The notes under the pieces are model-generated. The model was not told where the DNA came from, searched no databases, and saw only the letters and a list, made by a program, of their open reading frames with translations. 64,000 nucleotides of DNA. It comes from Saccharina japonica (Eukaryota; Sar; Phaeophyceae; Laminariales; Laminariaceae). The DNA lies in the NCBI GenBank assembly GCA_008828725.1, contig MEHQ01000337.1, positions 436,153 to 500,152 on the forward strand, written 5' to 3'. A program made the translations under genes and the position numbers. Below are positions 55,691-64,000 of this stretch, one piece after another; within the stretch, counting starts at the first letter, position 1, and each line of letters starts with the position of its first letter.

Positions 55691-56940
55691 ATGGGCCTCT
55701 CTCTCCTTCTGACGCCATTGACCCGGGCATGGGTGATCCCAATACCGTGTACGTCGCGGCAGAGATCAACAACAATGCGGCCACGAATTGCGTCGCTCCC
55801 AGCGCCGATGGGTGAGTGTTTGCAGGTGGACCAGCGGGCAACCTCATGCGCGTCTGCTGGTATCGATGTCGTGCATGCCGTAGTCAAACTGCGGCTGTGT
55901 GAAATGATCGAAGCCGAAGTTACGTTTATGGTCCTGACGTGTCCCACGTTGCCTCGTTCCATACCGTGTCCTTTGGGCGGTGCGCTGTGCACTCCGTGGA
56001 GGTATATACGCAACACGAATGAATGCGTTGTACGCTTCAGTCGAGATGGGACCAGCACTACGTATACAGCTCGATGGATATTTTTAGCATACCTCGAGTA
56101 GGCCTGTGCGATGGCGACGCCTTAACCGCCTCTCCACGATATGCGCCCATGAGATATTTTGAAGGCACAGCGGCCGTGTTGGTGCTGACAACGTCGGTGG
56201 CATGCTCAGGGGATGATCCTGTGAACACGGGATACGTTCGAACGCAGCCCGGTCAAGAAGGCGCAAATGAACTGGAACGGTTGGCACGGCTACACAGCAG
56301 TATCCTCGTTTTGGAACGATTTCGTGGACGAAAGCCCTCATCATGTTGTGGCCGTGTTGAACCACAAGGAATTGCAGCAAACGTCTGGTGGCGTTGAACC
56401 GTTTCTGACTCCGGTAAGAATTTTAATCGTTCCTCAGCTTGATTAATACGCTTCGTCGAATTTGGCACGGAATTCATCACTGTTCATGGAGTGGCTATTG
56501 AGGGGCTGCTGGCACCCTCACAGACTTTCCTAAGGAGTGGCTATCAGGTCGATGCCCGATTGTATGCATGTACAATGGGTCTCCAGCGAAATGCTGACAG
56601 ACGGGTTGAAGGAAGGGGAAGCCGAAACGTCGAAGGACGCGGCGGTGGTTTGTTGGGCACGATCGATTGTGCTGTCGTGCGCGGTTTCATTCTTGGTTGG
56701 ACTGTACTGCCGAAAAATCTAACGGTAACGAAGATGTGGAGTGTGTTTCCGCAGGAACACCCATGGAGCACGCTGCTTGCGTGCACCAATATCAAAAGAC
56801 ATGTACATCGTATATAGCAGCCGGTACTATGCAGGCTCTCGGTGCTTTGCTCCAGACCATGGACACTGCCCCAGGCTATTCGATGTATAACAACACTTGG
56901 CCGACATTGTGCATCGATAGAAACGCCGTGCGAGCATGAT
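55691..56940 (+). pseudogene. Decayed coding relic, unidentified (copy 2)
   Basis: Counterpart of 44,824-46,330 without the MITE. The segments VAAEINNNAATNCVAP, WNDFVDESPHHVVAVLNHKE and VSSEMLTDGLKEGEAETSKD remain in alternating frames. Confidence 0.35.
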
Positions 56941-57173
56941 TGACGACCTGGTGCAACTACTGGAGATAATACTGCCCTATTGTTGGGTTGAGGGTAGAGA
57001 TGTCCATCGCTGACAACGAGCGGCAGTCCCGCAAAAGTCGCGAGAGTCCACGTAGTAACCTGTAGAAACCTTTGGTATAGAGGGGAGACATTTTTCAGAA
57101 ACAAAAAACAGCCCCCGGGGTGAATACGTAGTCTTCTTTTTTTCGCACATTCGCGCGCTAGATAGAGCCCACG

Positions 57174-57296
57174 ATGTCCGCCCTCAACGGTGTCTACGAG
57201 GAGGACGCTTTCTTGAAAGTTCTGCTTGCAAGAATAAGCAGCAGAGAAGGAGCGATTGGGGAAGCTTGTGCCGTTCACGACGGGAGGATAGCCTAG
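57174..57296 (+). CDS. 40-codon open frame, possible first exon (copy 2)
   Basis: Identical to 46,561-46,683 (MSALNGVYEEDAFLK ...). No downstream exon recognised. Confidence 0.3.
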   Translation: MSALNGVYEEDAFLKVLLARISSREGAIGEACAVHDGRIA

Positions 57297-57772
57297 AAAT
57301 GAACGTGAACGCCCGGTGGGGCGGCAAAGAAAACAGCCAAAAGAATAACGCCCCTGGGCTTTCTCAAAGGCAGAGCGGGCGAAATAACAAAAAACTAAAG
57401 AAAAACACGTTCCTCGGGGCAATCTCGAAAGTGTTTGAGATCGCAAAGCTTTTGTTGTGGGGCGGAGGGCGAGCTCATGGCCCGGGGCGAGATCAAAGGG
57501 GTTTATGGTAGTCTATACGAAGTAGTAGAATAAGTGATATATCCCCCAAATGTTTAGAGTGCGAAACTTGGTAGACTGAAACAGAAGCAACTTTCGACAA
57601 ATCACTGGCGGACCCTCTTCGACACCTAAAGGCTTTCAGTGTGAGCGGATTTTCGTCACTCCAATCCGCTAAGAATTCGGAACCCCGACCGCAGGATCAC
57701 CCGAAACCGGAGCCTGCTCAAAACAAGTAATTTGTAGCAGCGTCAAAAATACCCTATTAATAGGTACTAATA

Positions 57773-57775
57773 TTG

Positions 57776-57830
<55 letters not shown>

Positions 57831-57844
57831 CACTACTACCACTA

Positions 57845-57886
<42 letters not shown>

Positions 57887-57930
57887 CTCCTCCTCCTCCT
57901 CCTCCTACTACTACTACTACTACTACTACT
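57773..57930 (+). repeat. (ACT)n/(CTC)n microsatellite at the end of copy 2
   Basis: ACT triplets are interrupted by a CTC block (about 57,885-57,905) and resume. Unique sequence follows at about 57,931, so the right boundary of the duplication lies inside or just after this array. Confidence 0.95.
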
Positions 57931-57999
57931 ACGACTGCTACTATTGCTACTGCTCTCCTCACCTTCCTCCGTTCTCTGTGCCAACCTGTTCACAATGCT

Positions 58000-58781
58000 T
58001 ATTCTGTACGTCGCGTCTCAGGAACTATTGCCACAAAAAAGCTGGCTCTGAGAGAAAAGCGCACCGCCTGAGCGAGGCTACCGTGCAATGCCAAGTGTAT
58101 ATGTAGCATCGTCGATGCGATTGCCTTGGACAGCTCATTCGTCCCCCCACAACATGGCAAGCCGCCTCCACTCGCAACGCGGAGTTCAAAACACCTGCAG
58201 ATAAATATGTCATCCGTGGGCGCCACATACTTCGCGCGACGCGTACTACGATAGAGGTAGTCCCAGTGACACTTTTGGCTGATTTTGTTTCTGAACGATC
58301 GGGCTCCTTAACCCAAAATCGCCGGACTTTCATCGTTATGTTGCAATACTTTTTATACTATACTTAGGTTATGGGATTGTTCATTGAGCACTGTAGCCCT
58401 TTCATTTTCCTCCAAACTCTGTTTTTCGGTGAGCTGTGGAGCTCCTCAAGTGATCAACCACCCAGAGAAAAATCATGGTGCACCTCTACCGTAGCATACG
58501 TCGCGCGTCTGTCTTTGCCACACGCTCTCGGAGGGTCGTGGCGCACATCGACGCGCTTGAGGTTGAGGTTAGCGGCCGGGCTGTTTCCAAGGTGAATCGC
58601 CCACACATTGTCCTCCGTACTGGCGCCCAAGTGGCAACCGCAAGAAATATAAACTCACCCGTACCCCAATAAAATCGGTTTCCCTTCCCACAGCGATAGC
58701 AACATAGTTCTCTTACATGAGAATTGCGAAAATCTTTTCTGCGGCAGAGGGAACAAACGACGCACTGGAATCGGAACACAT
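58000..58781 (-). pseudogene. Small unidentified gene split by a MITE
   Basis: Minus strand. An exon with ATG at 58,779-58,781 (SSASFVPSAAEKIFAIL) ends at donor CTCAT|GTAAGA (58,717). A 97-bp intron ends at GCGCCAG (58,620). The next exon, in matching phase, gives TEDNVWAIHLGNSPAANLNL and DVRHDPPRACGKDRRA. A MITE enters here (58,238-58,502, GCGC duplication). Beyond it the same frame continues (KYVAPTDDIFICR) and then SKAIASTMLHIHLALHGSLA until a stop near 58,000. An alternative unspliced minus frame (58,486-58,977 with one TAA) is Cys/His-rich (CVVCSLC, CCYRCGKG). I cannot decide between the two models, and neither matches a known family. Confidence 0.4.
58238..58502 (+). mobile_element. MITE of the GACGCGTGCTACGATAGAGGT family with perfect GCGC target duplication
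   Basis: GACGCGTACTACGATAGAGG at the left and CTACCGTAGCATACGTC at the right. GCGC occurs at 58,234-58,237 and 58,503-58,506. Internal CTCCTTAACCCAAAATCG is an unoccupied TTAA site. Confidence 0.85.
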
Positions 58782-59108
58782 ATTTTTACCAGTGGCCGTA
58801 CTTTGCGTTGCGTTGTCCATGTCCACAAGCAAACTTCAATTTTGCACGTCTAGATAATGTCTCTCTGGGATGACAAGCCATCAGATCAACAAAATGTAGT
58901 ACTGCAACACCGCCTTCCAATGCACCTCCTCCGGCGCTTGGGAACATGTTGCACCAACCCACACCGCCAATGAGCATATTTCCTGCACGCCCATCACTGT
59001 ATATAACTACTAGTACCGTAAGTCATTTCAAACCCGTTTTTTTTTGTCGCACAGGGGTCCGATCTCTCGGCAGCGTGCCAACCTTCGAACGCATACGGGT
59101 GTCTCTTT

Positions 59109-59843
59109 CTAGAGTTGCTTTCGGTAAATAACCTTGTCCTCGCCGGCTTGATAAAAGTCTCGAACGCGAGCTTCCTCTTCATAGCCAATGCGCTGATAAA
59201 AGACCCGCGTTCCTGCGTATTCGTCGTTCCCAGACGTTTCGACGAGCAGCAATCGGTGCCCGCGCCCTTTTAGTATGCTCTCCAAATGCGTCATCAGCTC
59301 GCGGCCGACTCCGGATCGTTGATGGTCTGGACGAACCGCCAAAAGCAGTGCATTCCATGTTCCTTCCGTCAGCTGTTCCGGTTTGGCGTAGACCACACCG
59401 GCAGGGGTGCCATCTCCTCGTAGGCAAGCGAACCAAACCTCCTCGGCGTCGCGGTTGAAGTAACCGTCGAGCATGCCGTCGAGCAGGTCCGAAGGAAAGA
59501 GGTCGGTCTCGTCGATGATGGACTTGAGAGCCGGGAGGTCCTGCTGCTGCACAGGGCGAACTTGCGTGTTCTCCCCCATCTTCTGGTGAAACTTCTGTCC
59601 GCCGTTCTTCTCGTCTGCCTCTCCCTGCTTTGAGCGACCAAAGAGAGGGTTCGGCCAACCAACGTGAAGCTTAGTTTTGGCGGCAGGAGGAGGTGAAACC
59701 TCCTGTGGTTGTGATGTCGATGAACCAACCACATAATAAAAAGGAGCGGAAGAAGGCAGGGTTCTGCTGGTGCACAACGCCGAAGCTTGGAAAGCAACAA
59801 GGAGAAACGCACAGGTGTTCTGACAAAACCTTTTCACCATCAC
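59109..59843 (-). CDS. GNAT-family N-acetyltransferase, putative plastid or secretory targeting
   Basis: 244 codons, one uninterrupted exon, ATG at 59,841-59,843 (a second Met follows at once). Residues 1-25 have a basic start and hydrophobic core (FLLVAFQASA), as in a signal peptide. The ASA-L site resembles, imperfectly, the ASAF cleavage motif of stramenopile plastid presequences; a Ser/Pro-rich stretch follows to about residue 90. The GNAT fold spans about 94-244: QVRPVQQQDLPALKSII, the acetyl-CoA-binding motif A (LLLAVRPDHQRSGVGRELM, with Q/RxxGxG/A at 175-180), LLLVETSG, and FYQRIGYEEEARVRDFYQ with a C-terminal EDKVIYRK. The C-terminal pattern resembles bacterial GNATs of the DFY..GEDKV type, so transfer or plastid ancestry is possible. 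The substrate is unknown. It acetylates an amine using acetyl-CoA by family knowledge. It is the cleanest intact gene in the window. Confidence 0.85.
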   Translation of the reverse strand: MMVKRFCQNTCAFLLVAFQASALCTSRTLPSSAPFYYVVGSSTSQPQEVSPPPAAKTKLHVGWPNPLFGRSKQGEADEKNGGQKFHQKMGENTQVRPVQQQDLPALKSIIDETDLFPSDLLDGMLDGYFNRDAEEVWFACLRGDGTPAGVVYAKPEQLTEGTWNALLLAVRPDHQRSGVGRELMTHLESILKGRGHRLLLVETSGNDEYAGTRVFYQRIGYEEEARVRDFYQAGEDKVIYRKQL

Positions 59844-61200
59844 GCCTGGGATGGGGGCGGCAGACAGGCATAGAAAGAGAGGAGGGGGTAAGCTTGTGGT
59901 GCAAAACCGTCACGTGTGTTGCCGGTAGACATAACTTCCAAAGACCTACCGGTAGCGAGCTGATTGCTCGATTTTTTTCATCAAGCTAACGATGACGGAC
60001 TCGTCAATCTCGTCCGGCACTGACAAAAGGTGTCCTTCATGGTTACCGGTGAGAAAGGCATCGCCAAGGTATCGGTGCCGCAGCTTTAGAATTAAATACG
60101 TATTCCGACACTACTCGTAGTAAGGCGTACTTGGACGTTGTCCGCGAGAAAAACATTGCATGTACTGTTGCGACCTTCGCATGACCTTGGTGGATTTTCG
60201 AGGTTGGTAAAGTGTTTAAAACCTGCAGTGTCACCCAGCACCTTGGGTGATGGTGGGAGGTTGGCGTCCCCAGCTGTGGCGTGTTGGGTGTGTGAGCCAT
60301 GTTTTCCCTTGAGAACCGGTAATGTTCCGGGCTCCAGCCGAGCTACACAAGTAGGCGAGTTTACCGGTACTGGAACCAGTGATCCGATCCGAGGGGGTGC
60401 GCCGGGCTGACGCGACCAGGGCAGCTCCTCGAATACGCTACATAAATAAAAATAAGAGGGCAAAGCGTCGAGTGTTGAGGGGTGGGAACATTTTTGTCTC
60501 CTCGCGTTTTTCAACGATTTTGTTTTCTCATATGCGCCGCCAGCCAGCCGTGCCTGCAGCCAGGTCAATGACTTGCGACTCTCTCGGGGTTCGCACACGA
60601 AGCGACAGACACGCACCTCTCTCGTCCCACCAGGTGGCTTTGGGTGCTGGACAAGGCTCCTGGCTCCTGGCTCCGGGCTCCCGGCTCCCGTGTCTGAGAG
60701 CGGTCGGTCGGCTGCGTGTGCGTGGGACGTGTAGGGGGGGGGGGTCATAAGGGTGCCACAAAACCGGGGGTACCTCGCCACCACTTGCCCCGATTGACCT
60801 CGAGGTTTCTGGTGGTGCCGGAAGAACCGTACGTAGACGCCCAAGGCACTTGGCATGCAGCAGTACAATATATGAAACCTTCACACTGACTTCAAAAATC
60901 GAAATCAACTCCGATTCTCTTCATTTTGCACGGGTGGGTAGACTTAACTTCAATGCACCCGCGTGCCAAAAACGAATAATACAAAAGTACAGGCGACTTG
61001 CAAATTCATACGAAGTAGATAGGTCCATGCTCCAGGACAGCAAAGCTCGATACAGTAGGCGACAGCACTTAAGAACTCGGCAGTTAAGAATTTCAGGCTG
61101 AAGTTTTAGATACAAATAAGAACATGACCTATTTTGTACTGAAAATAGTGTAGGACACATCCTGTCTTACACAAGAATTCCAGCCTGGTCAGAAATAGGA
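59844..61200. other. No gene called
   Basis: A 258-codon minus frame (60,092-60,868) is open but Pro/Arg/Ser-rich without a domain, and overlaps plus frames of similar quality. A G-run sits at 60,736-60,744. The GNAT promoter should lie just right of 59,843. Confidence 0.45.
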
Positions 61201-61252
61201 GATTCTTAACTGATGTCGCGTACTGTATTCGAAAGGAAGAGAAAGCACAGCA

Positions 61253-61510
61253 ACACGGCTCACAGCACGGCGCCGCGCTATCTGCTGTGGGTGTGGTTTC
61301 TGCCTTTTCCGTGACTATGCTATGCGTGCTGGTACAACAACAGCAGCAGTAGTAGCAGTATGGTGCGACAAAGAACAGAGATCGACAATTAACTACAGCA
61401 CGGCGCTGCGCTACCTGCTGTGGGTGTGGTTTCTGCCTTTCCGTGACTATGCTATGCGTGCTGGTACAACAACAGCAGCAGCAGTAGTGTTTAGTATGAA
61501 TAGCATGGTG
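61253..61510 (+). repeat. ~140-bp tandem duplication with (CAG)n tail
   Basis: CAGCACGGCGCCGCGCTATC ... GTGACTATGCTATGCGTGCT and ACAACAACAGCAGCAG occur twice, at about 61,263-61,345 and 61,398-61,480. Confidence 0.75.
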
Positions 61511-61519
61511 TGACAAAGA

Positions 61520-62270
61520 ACAGAGATCGACAACACACAGCAACGACAACAAACACCACCCACACACCCACACACACCCACACACATCGACCCACCCATT
61601 CACCCACTCACACACCCAACATGTATATATGTATGTGCTACGTGCAGCAACACAGCAGTACGCCGAACTACCGGTATGTTAGAGCGGGGCTGGTATTCAA
61701 ACGGACACAAAACAGTTGCCGGCATTGGTGCGGAGCCCTGGTAGCACGATGCCGGCACCCAGGCGGATTTTTTATCTTGAAATTACAGTATTAATAGTGC
61801 GGATAGAAGAAAGCGGAGAAAGCAAAGAAAGCAAAGAAAGCAAAGAACTTCGGGAAAACAAGCAGGACTAGTATTGGGTGACGCTCTCGCACGGCGTGTT
61901 GATATCGCCACGTGATTCGACAACATATTCGATGGTCGCTGCCTCTGAATCGACAAGCAAGCCCTAAGTATCGAGCAGCTAGTCCCTTATCGGGTCCAGG
62001 TTTATCCGTTTTGACCGCCGTTCGACTCTGGCTTCGGGCGCAGCCTACATCGAGTACGCACCGGAAAGTATCGCTTGTAGCCCTTGCCCGTGTTGCGCTG
62101 AAGACGTTGTCCGCCACCAGTCGCTGCTGCTGCGAGAACCCGAGAAAACCACACGGTAAAAGCCTCGGCTAGGTCTACCACTCGGCAGCGGGCAGTATCG
62201 TATACCTCTGCTGTGCCCGGCGCAGCTATGTTGCGTCAAGCTGAGGCACTCGAAAGTGAGCATCTCTCTC
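61520..62270. other. No gene recognised
   Basis: Includes a (CACA)n/(CCCA)n simple repeat at 61,555-61,615 and an (AAGAAAGC)n stretch at 61,815-61,850. Short frames lack domains. Confidence 0.5.
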
Positions 62271-62276
62271 CTCTTA

Positions 62277-62517
62277 GGGTTGTTCTTATCGAGCAACTTT
62301 TTTCCAAAATTTCCAAATAAATTTTCCAAAAAAATAGGAAAATCAAGAAAAAACAGGATTTATTTGGAAATTTGGAATTTTTACAGAGGGCAAAATATTT
62401 GGAAGGCTTCGCATTCCAAAATTTGGAAATTATTTTTGGAAAATATGGAAGTCCTAAAAATTGCGCGAAAAAATTATTTGGAAATTTTGGGAAAAAGTTG
62501 CTCGATAAGAACGACCC
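62277..62517. mobile_element. ~240-bp MITE with TTA target duplication (PIF/Harbinger-like)
   Basis: GGGTTGTTCTTATCGAGCAA plus CTTTTTTCCAAAATTTCC at the left is inverted at the right (GGAAATTTTGGGAAAAAGTT, GCTCGATAAGAACGACCC). TIRs are about 45 bp. TTA flanks both ends (62,274-62,276; 62,518-62,520). The interior is AT-rich and non-coding. Confidence 0.75.
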
Positions 62518-62839
62518 TTAGGTGGCAGATATTAAACGTCGGTAAAGCCCATGAGTATTAAAATGTAATTCCGTCGGTTGACAACAAAACTCATATTTCT
62601 TCCTTTCAAAGAACAGCAGCAAAAAATATCTCAAGATCCCACCAATCATCACACAGCACAGAGCAGCAGCAGAGCAGAAAAAAGCAAACCACCCGCACTG
62701 ATGCCCACACACACACCACACACCAACCACAGAGAGACTGATAGCCACACGCACCACACACCAACCACAGAGATGATCAAAATGCATCCTTTTCCGCGTC
62801 GGCGACGAACTCGGCAGTGATGATGATCCATACACTGCC

Positions 62840-63340
62840 CTTCTCGAGAAAGCCGCGAGGCGCGCCGAAGCTCTCATTTCACGAGGATCCAACGAATATA
62901 CCAACGGCGAGCTTGACTCGGTTGGAAGCACCCCGCTGATCTAGGCTTCGTGGAAGGGCACCCCTCGCCTCTCGTCGGGATGCTTGTTCTGGAGCGCGGG
63001 GCAGACACCGAGGTTCTGAACGCGTCCGGCTGCACTGCCTTGCACGCTTCGGCACTGCACGGTGACGCCGCCGCCTCAACGCTTTTCTGCTCGTGAAAGC
63101 CGGCGCGGGTCTTCGGGTAGCTGATGCCAGTGTCGGGCCCACCGCTCTTGACATGGTCGGGCAGGTGGGACACACACAGACGTGATGGAAGTCCTCGTGC
63201 AATCAGGCGCTGATTGATGTAGATCAACAGACGACCGAAGGAGCAACGAACGGCGGTGTGCATGGCAGCTTCACGCGGGGAGACTCGCGCAGTCGGGGTG
63301 CTTCTTCGCGCGTAAGCGAATCCACTCATATGTACCATGC
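62840..63340 (+). pseudogene. Ankyrin-repeat gene fragment, broken
   Basis: Plus-strand ankyrin signatures in shifting frames: YTNGELDSVGSTPLI, a TAG at 62,942-62,944 where Trp is usual (I*ASWKG), then GMLVLERGADTEVLNASG, CTALHASALHGDAAAS and LLVKAGAGLRVADASVG. At least two frameshifts. It probably belongs with the ankyrin exons further right. Confidence 0.65.
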
Positions 63341-63385
63341 GCAGATTTCACCCCATTGGAAGCTGCGGTGTCGCGGCGAGTGTCG

Positions 63386-63408
63386 ATAACCCTAACCCTA
63401 ACCCTACG
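63386..63408 (+). repeat. Interstitial telomere repeat (TAACCC)3
   Basis: ATAACCCTAACCCTAACCCTA matches the TTAGGG-type telomere repeat on the complementary strand and sits inside the broken ankyrin locus. Confidence 0.85.
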
Positions 63409-63539
63409 TGCCGCGGCATGTCGCGACACGAACCACGAAAAAGTCAAATAATGTAGATCCGTGCGAAACTGGAGTGCACGGGGGTAGTGTGCGAACTGCT
63501 ATAATATACAGCAGGTGGTGGGCGTCAAGGGGTGCGATG

Positions 63540-64000
63540 GGGCCACAGGAGGTCGACCCGCTCTGGTATACGCGGCTCAGCGACAGAACGTGGAAATCAT
63601 GAGGCCCTCTTGACCAATGCGGGTGCAGTGGATTTCGCCGGTGATGCCCTGCGATCCGCTCGCTGTCCTGTTCGGTCGGGAGATTTCCGTCAGGTTCCTG
63701 TTGCGGGCATGTCCCCCGCGCTGGGTTCAGACCTATACGTCAGCACGCACGATTCAGAAGGATTCACGCCCATCAAGTAAGTGTTGTTTCGTCAAACGCT
63801 CTCCCTGAGACTTTTCTCCTGCAGGATTGTCCGAATGCTTTGCGATGCCGGAGCGGACACCACGCATACTCGTATATATAGGCGGTTTATAGAGCCTTTC
63901 AAGGAGTCCAATCTACGCGCGTATGTATGCGCCCCACATGACGGACAAACAAGTGCTCGGCGTTCAGGAAGTTTGGCGCATGCTCCGGCGTCTCCCAATA
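63540..64000 (+). pseudogene. Ankyrin-repeat gene, 3' part, runs off the window
   Basis: LVYAAQRQNVEIM and EALLTNAGAVDFAG are in different frames (small indel near 63,600). The frame then continues to SEGFTPIK. The donor CATCAA|GTAAGT and acceptor TTTTCTCCTGCAG| frame a 48-bp intron (63,777-63,824), and the next exon continues in phase as IVRMLCDAGADTTHT, open to the window end. The splice sites look functional although the upstream frame is broken, so either the gene died recently or a sequencing indel is involved. Confidence 0.55.

Larger units (their letters stand above)
47273..57930. repeat. Tandem segmental duplication, copy 2
   Basis: Matches 37,063-47,271 block for block. The similarity looks lowest at the left (47.5-50.3 kb) and highest around 54.0-55.5 and 56.9-57.7 kb. 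It has MITEs at 48,337 and 49,741 that copy 1 lacks, and lacks the copy 1 MITE at 45,329. Confidence 0.9.

Noticed and set aside
56544..57446. A 300-codon minus-strand open frame in duplication copy 2
   Set aside because: In copy 1 the same stretch is broken by a 5-bp difference near 46,436, it overlaps protein-like plus-strand segments, and it has no domain. It is most likely a shadow frame.
60092..60868. A 258-codon minus-strand open frame
   Set aside because: Pro/Arg/Ser-rich without a recognisable domain, overlapped by plus frames of equal quality, no splice or conservation evidence.

Overview
This window is eukaryotic nuclear DNA with split genes, GT-AG introns, very many short transposon relics and TTAGGG-type telomere-like repeats. 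The best guess is a brown alga (stramenopile) of the Ectocarpus type. The main reason is two NB-ARC genes that end in TPR repeats instead of LRRs, with each TPR bounded by splice-like sites, as described for brown algae. Ankyrin-repeat relics, Ala/Gly-rich coding insertions and a plastid-type GNAT enzyme fit the same picture. There is no bacterial-style operon, rRNA, intact tRNA or CRISPR array. The species call is an inference. 

Layout. Positions 1-25,000 hold almost only repeats: several MITE families (including 85-bp elements flanked by TTAA), foldback and inverted-repeat elements, a tRNA-derived SINE family, minisatellites and one assembly gap (N at 10,993) beside a 317-bp identical repeat. 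Positions 25,347-36,094 carry the clearest multi-exon gene on the plus strand: a SET-domain protein of the Rubisco-LSMT/SETD3 type. Six exons can be joined with matching codon phases. Its introns are packed with minisatellites and MITEs. Its first exon was not found. 

Positions 37,063-57,930 are a tandem duplication with a unit of about 10.4 kb. Each unit has, in order, a GGGTC-rich repeat, a decayed unidentified coding block, a minus-strand NB-ARC-TPR pseudogene, a plus-strand ankyrin pseudogene, further decayed coding sequence and an (ACT)n microsatellite. The two units meet at a single N. They share old lesions, have also acquired different ones, and differ by three insertions of one MITE family, so empty and filled sites can be compared directly. 

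Positions 58,000-64,000 hold a minus-strand gene split by a fourth insertion of that MITE, an apparently intact single-exon GNAT acetyltransferase (59,109-59,843, minus), a Harbinger-like MITE and a broken ankyrin gene that runs off the window. Only the SET gene and the GNAT gene look functional. The rest records transposon activity and birth-and-death of NB-ARC and ankyrin families.
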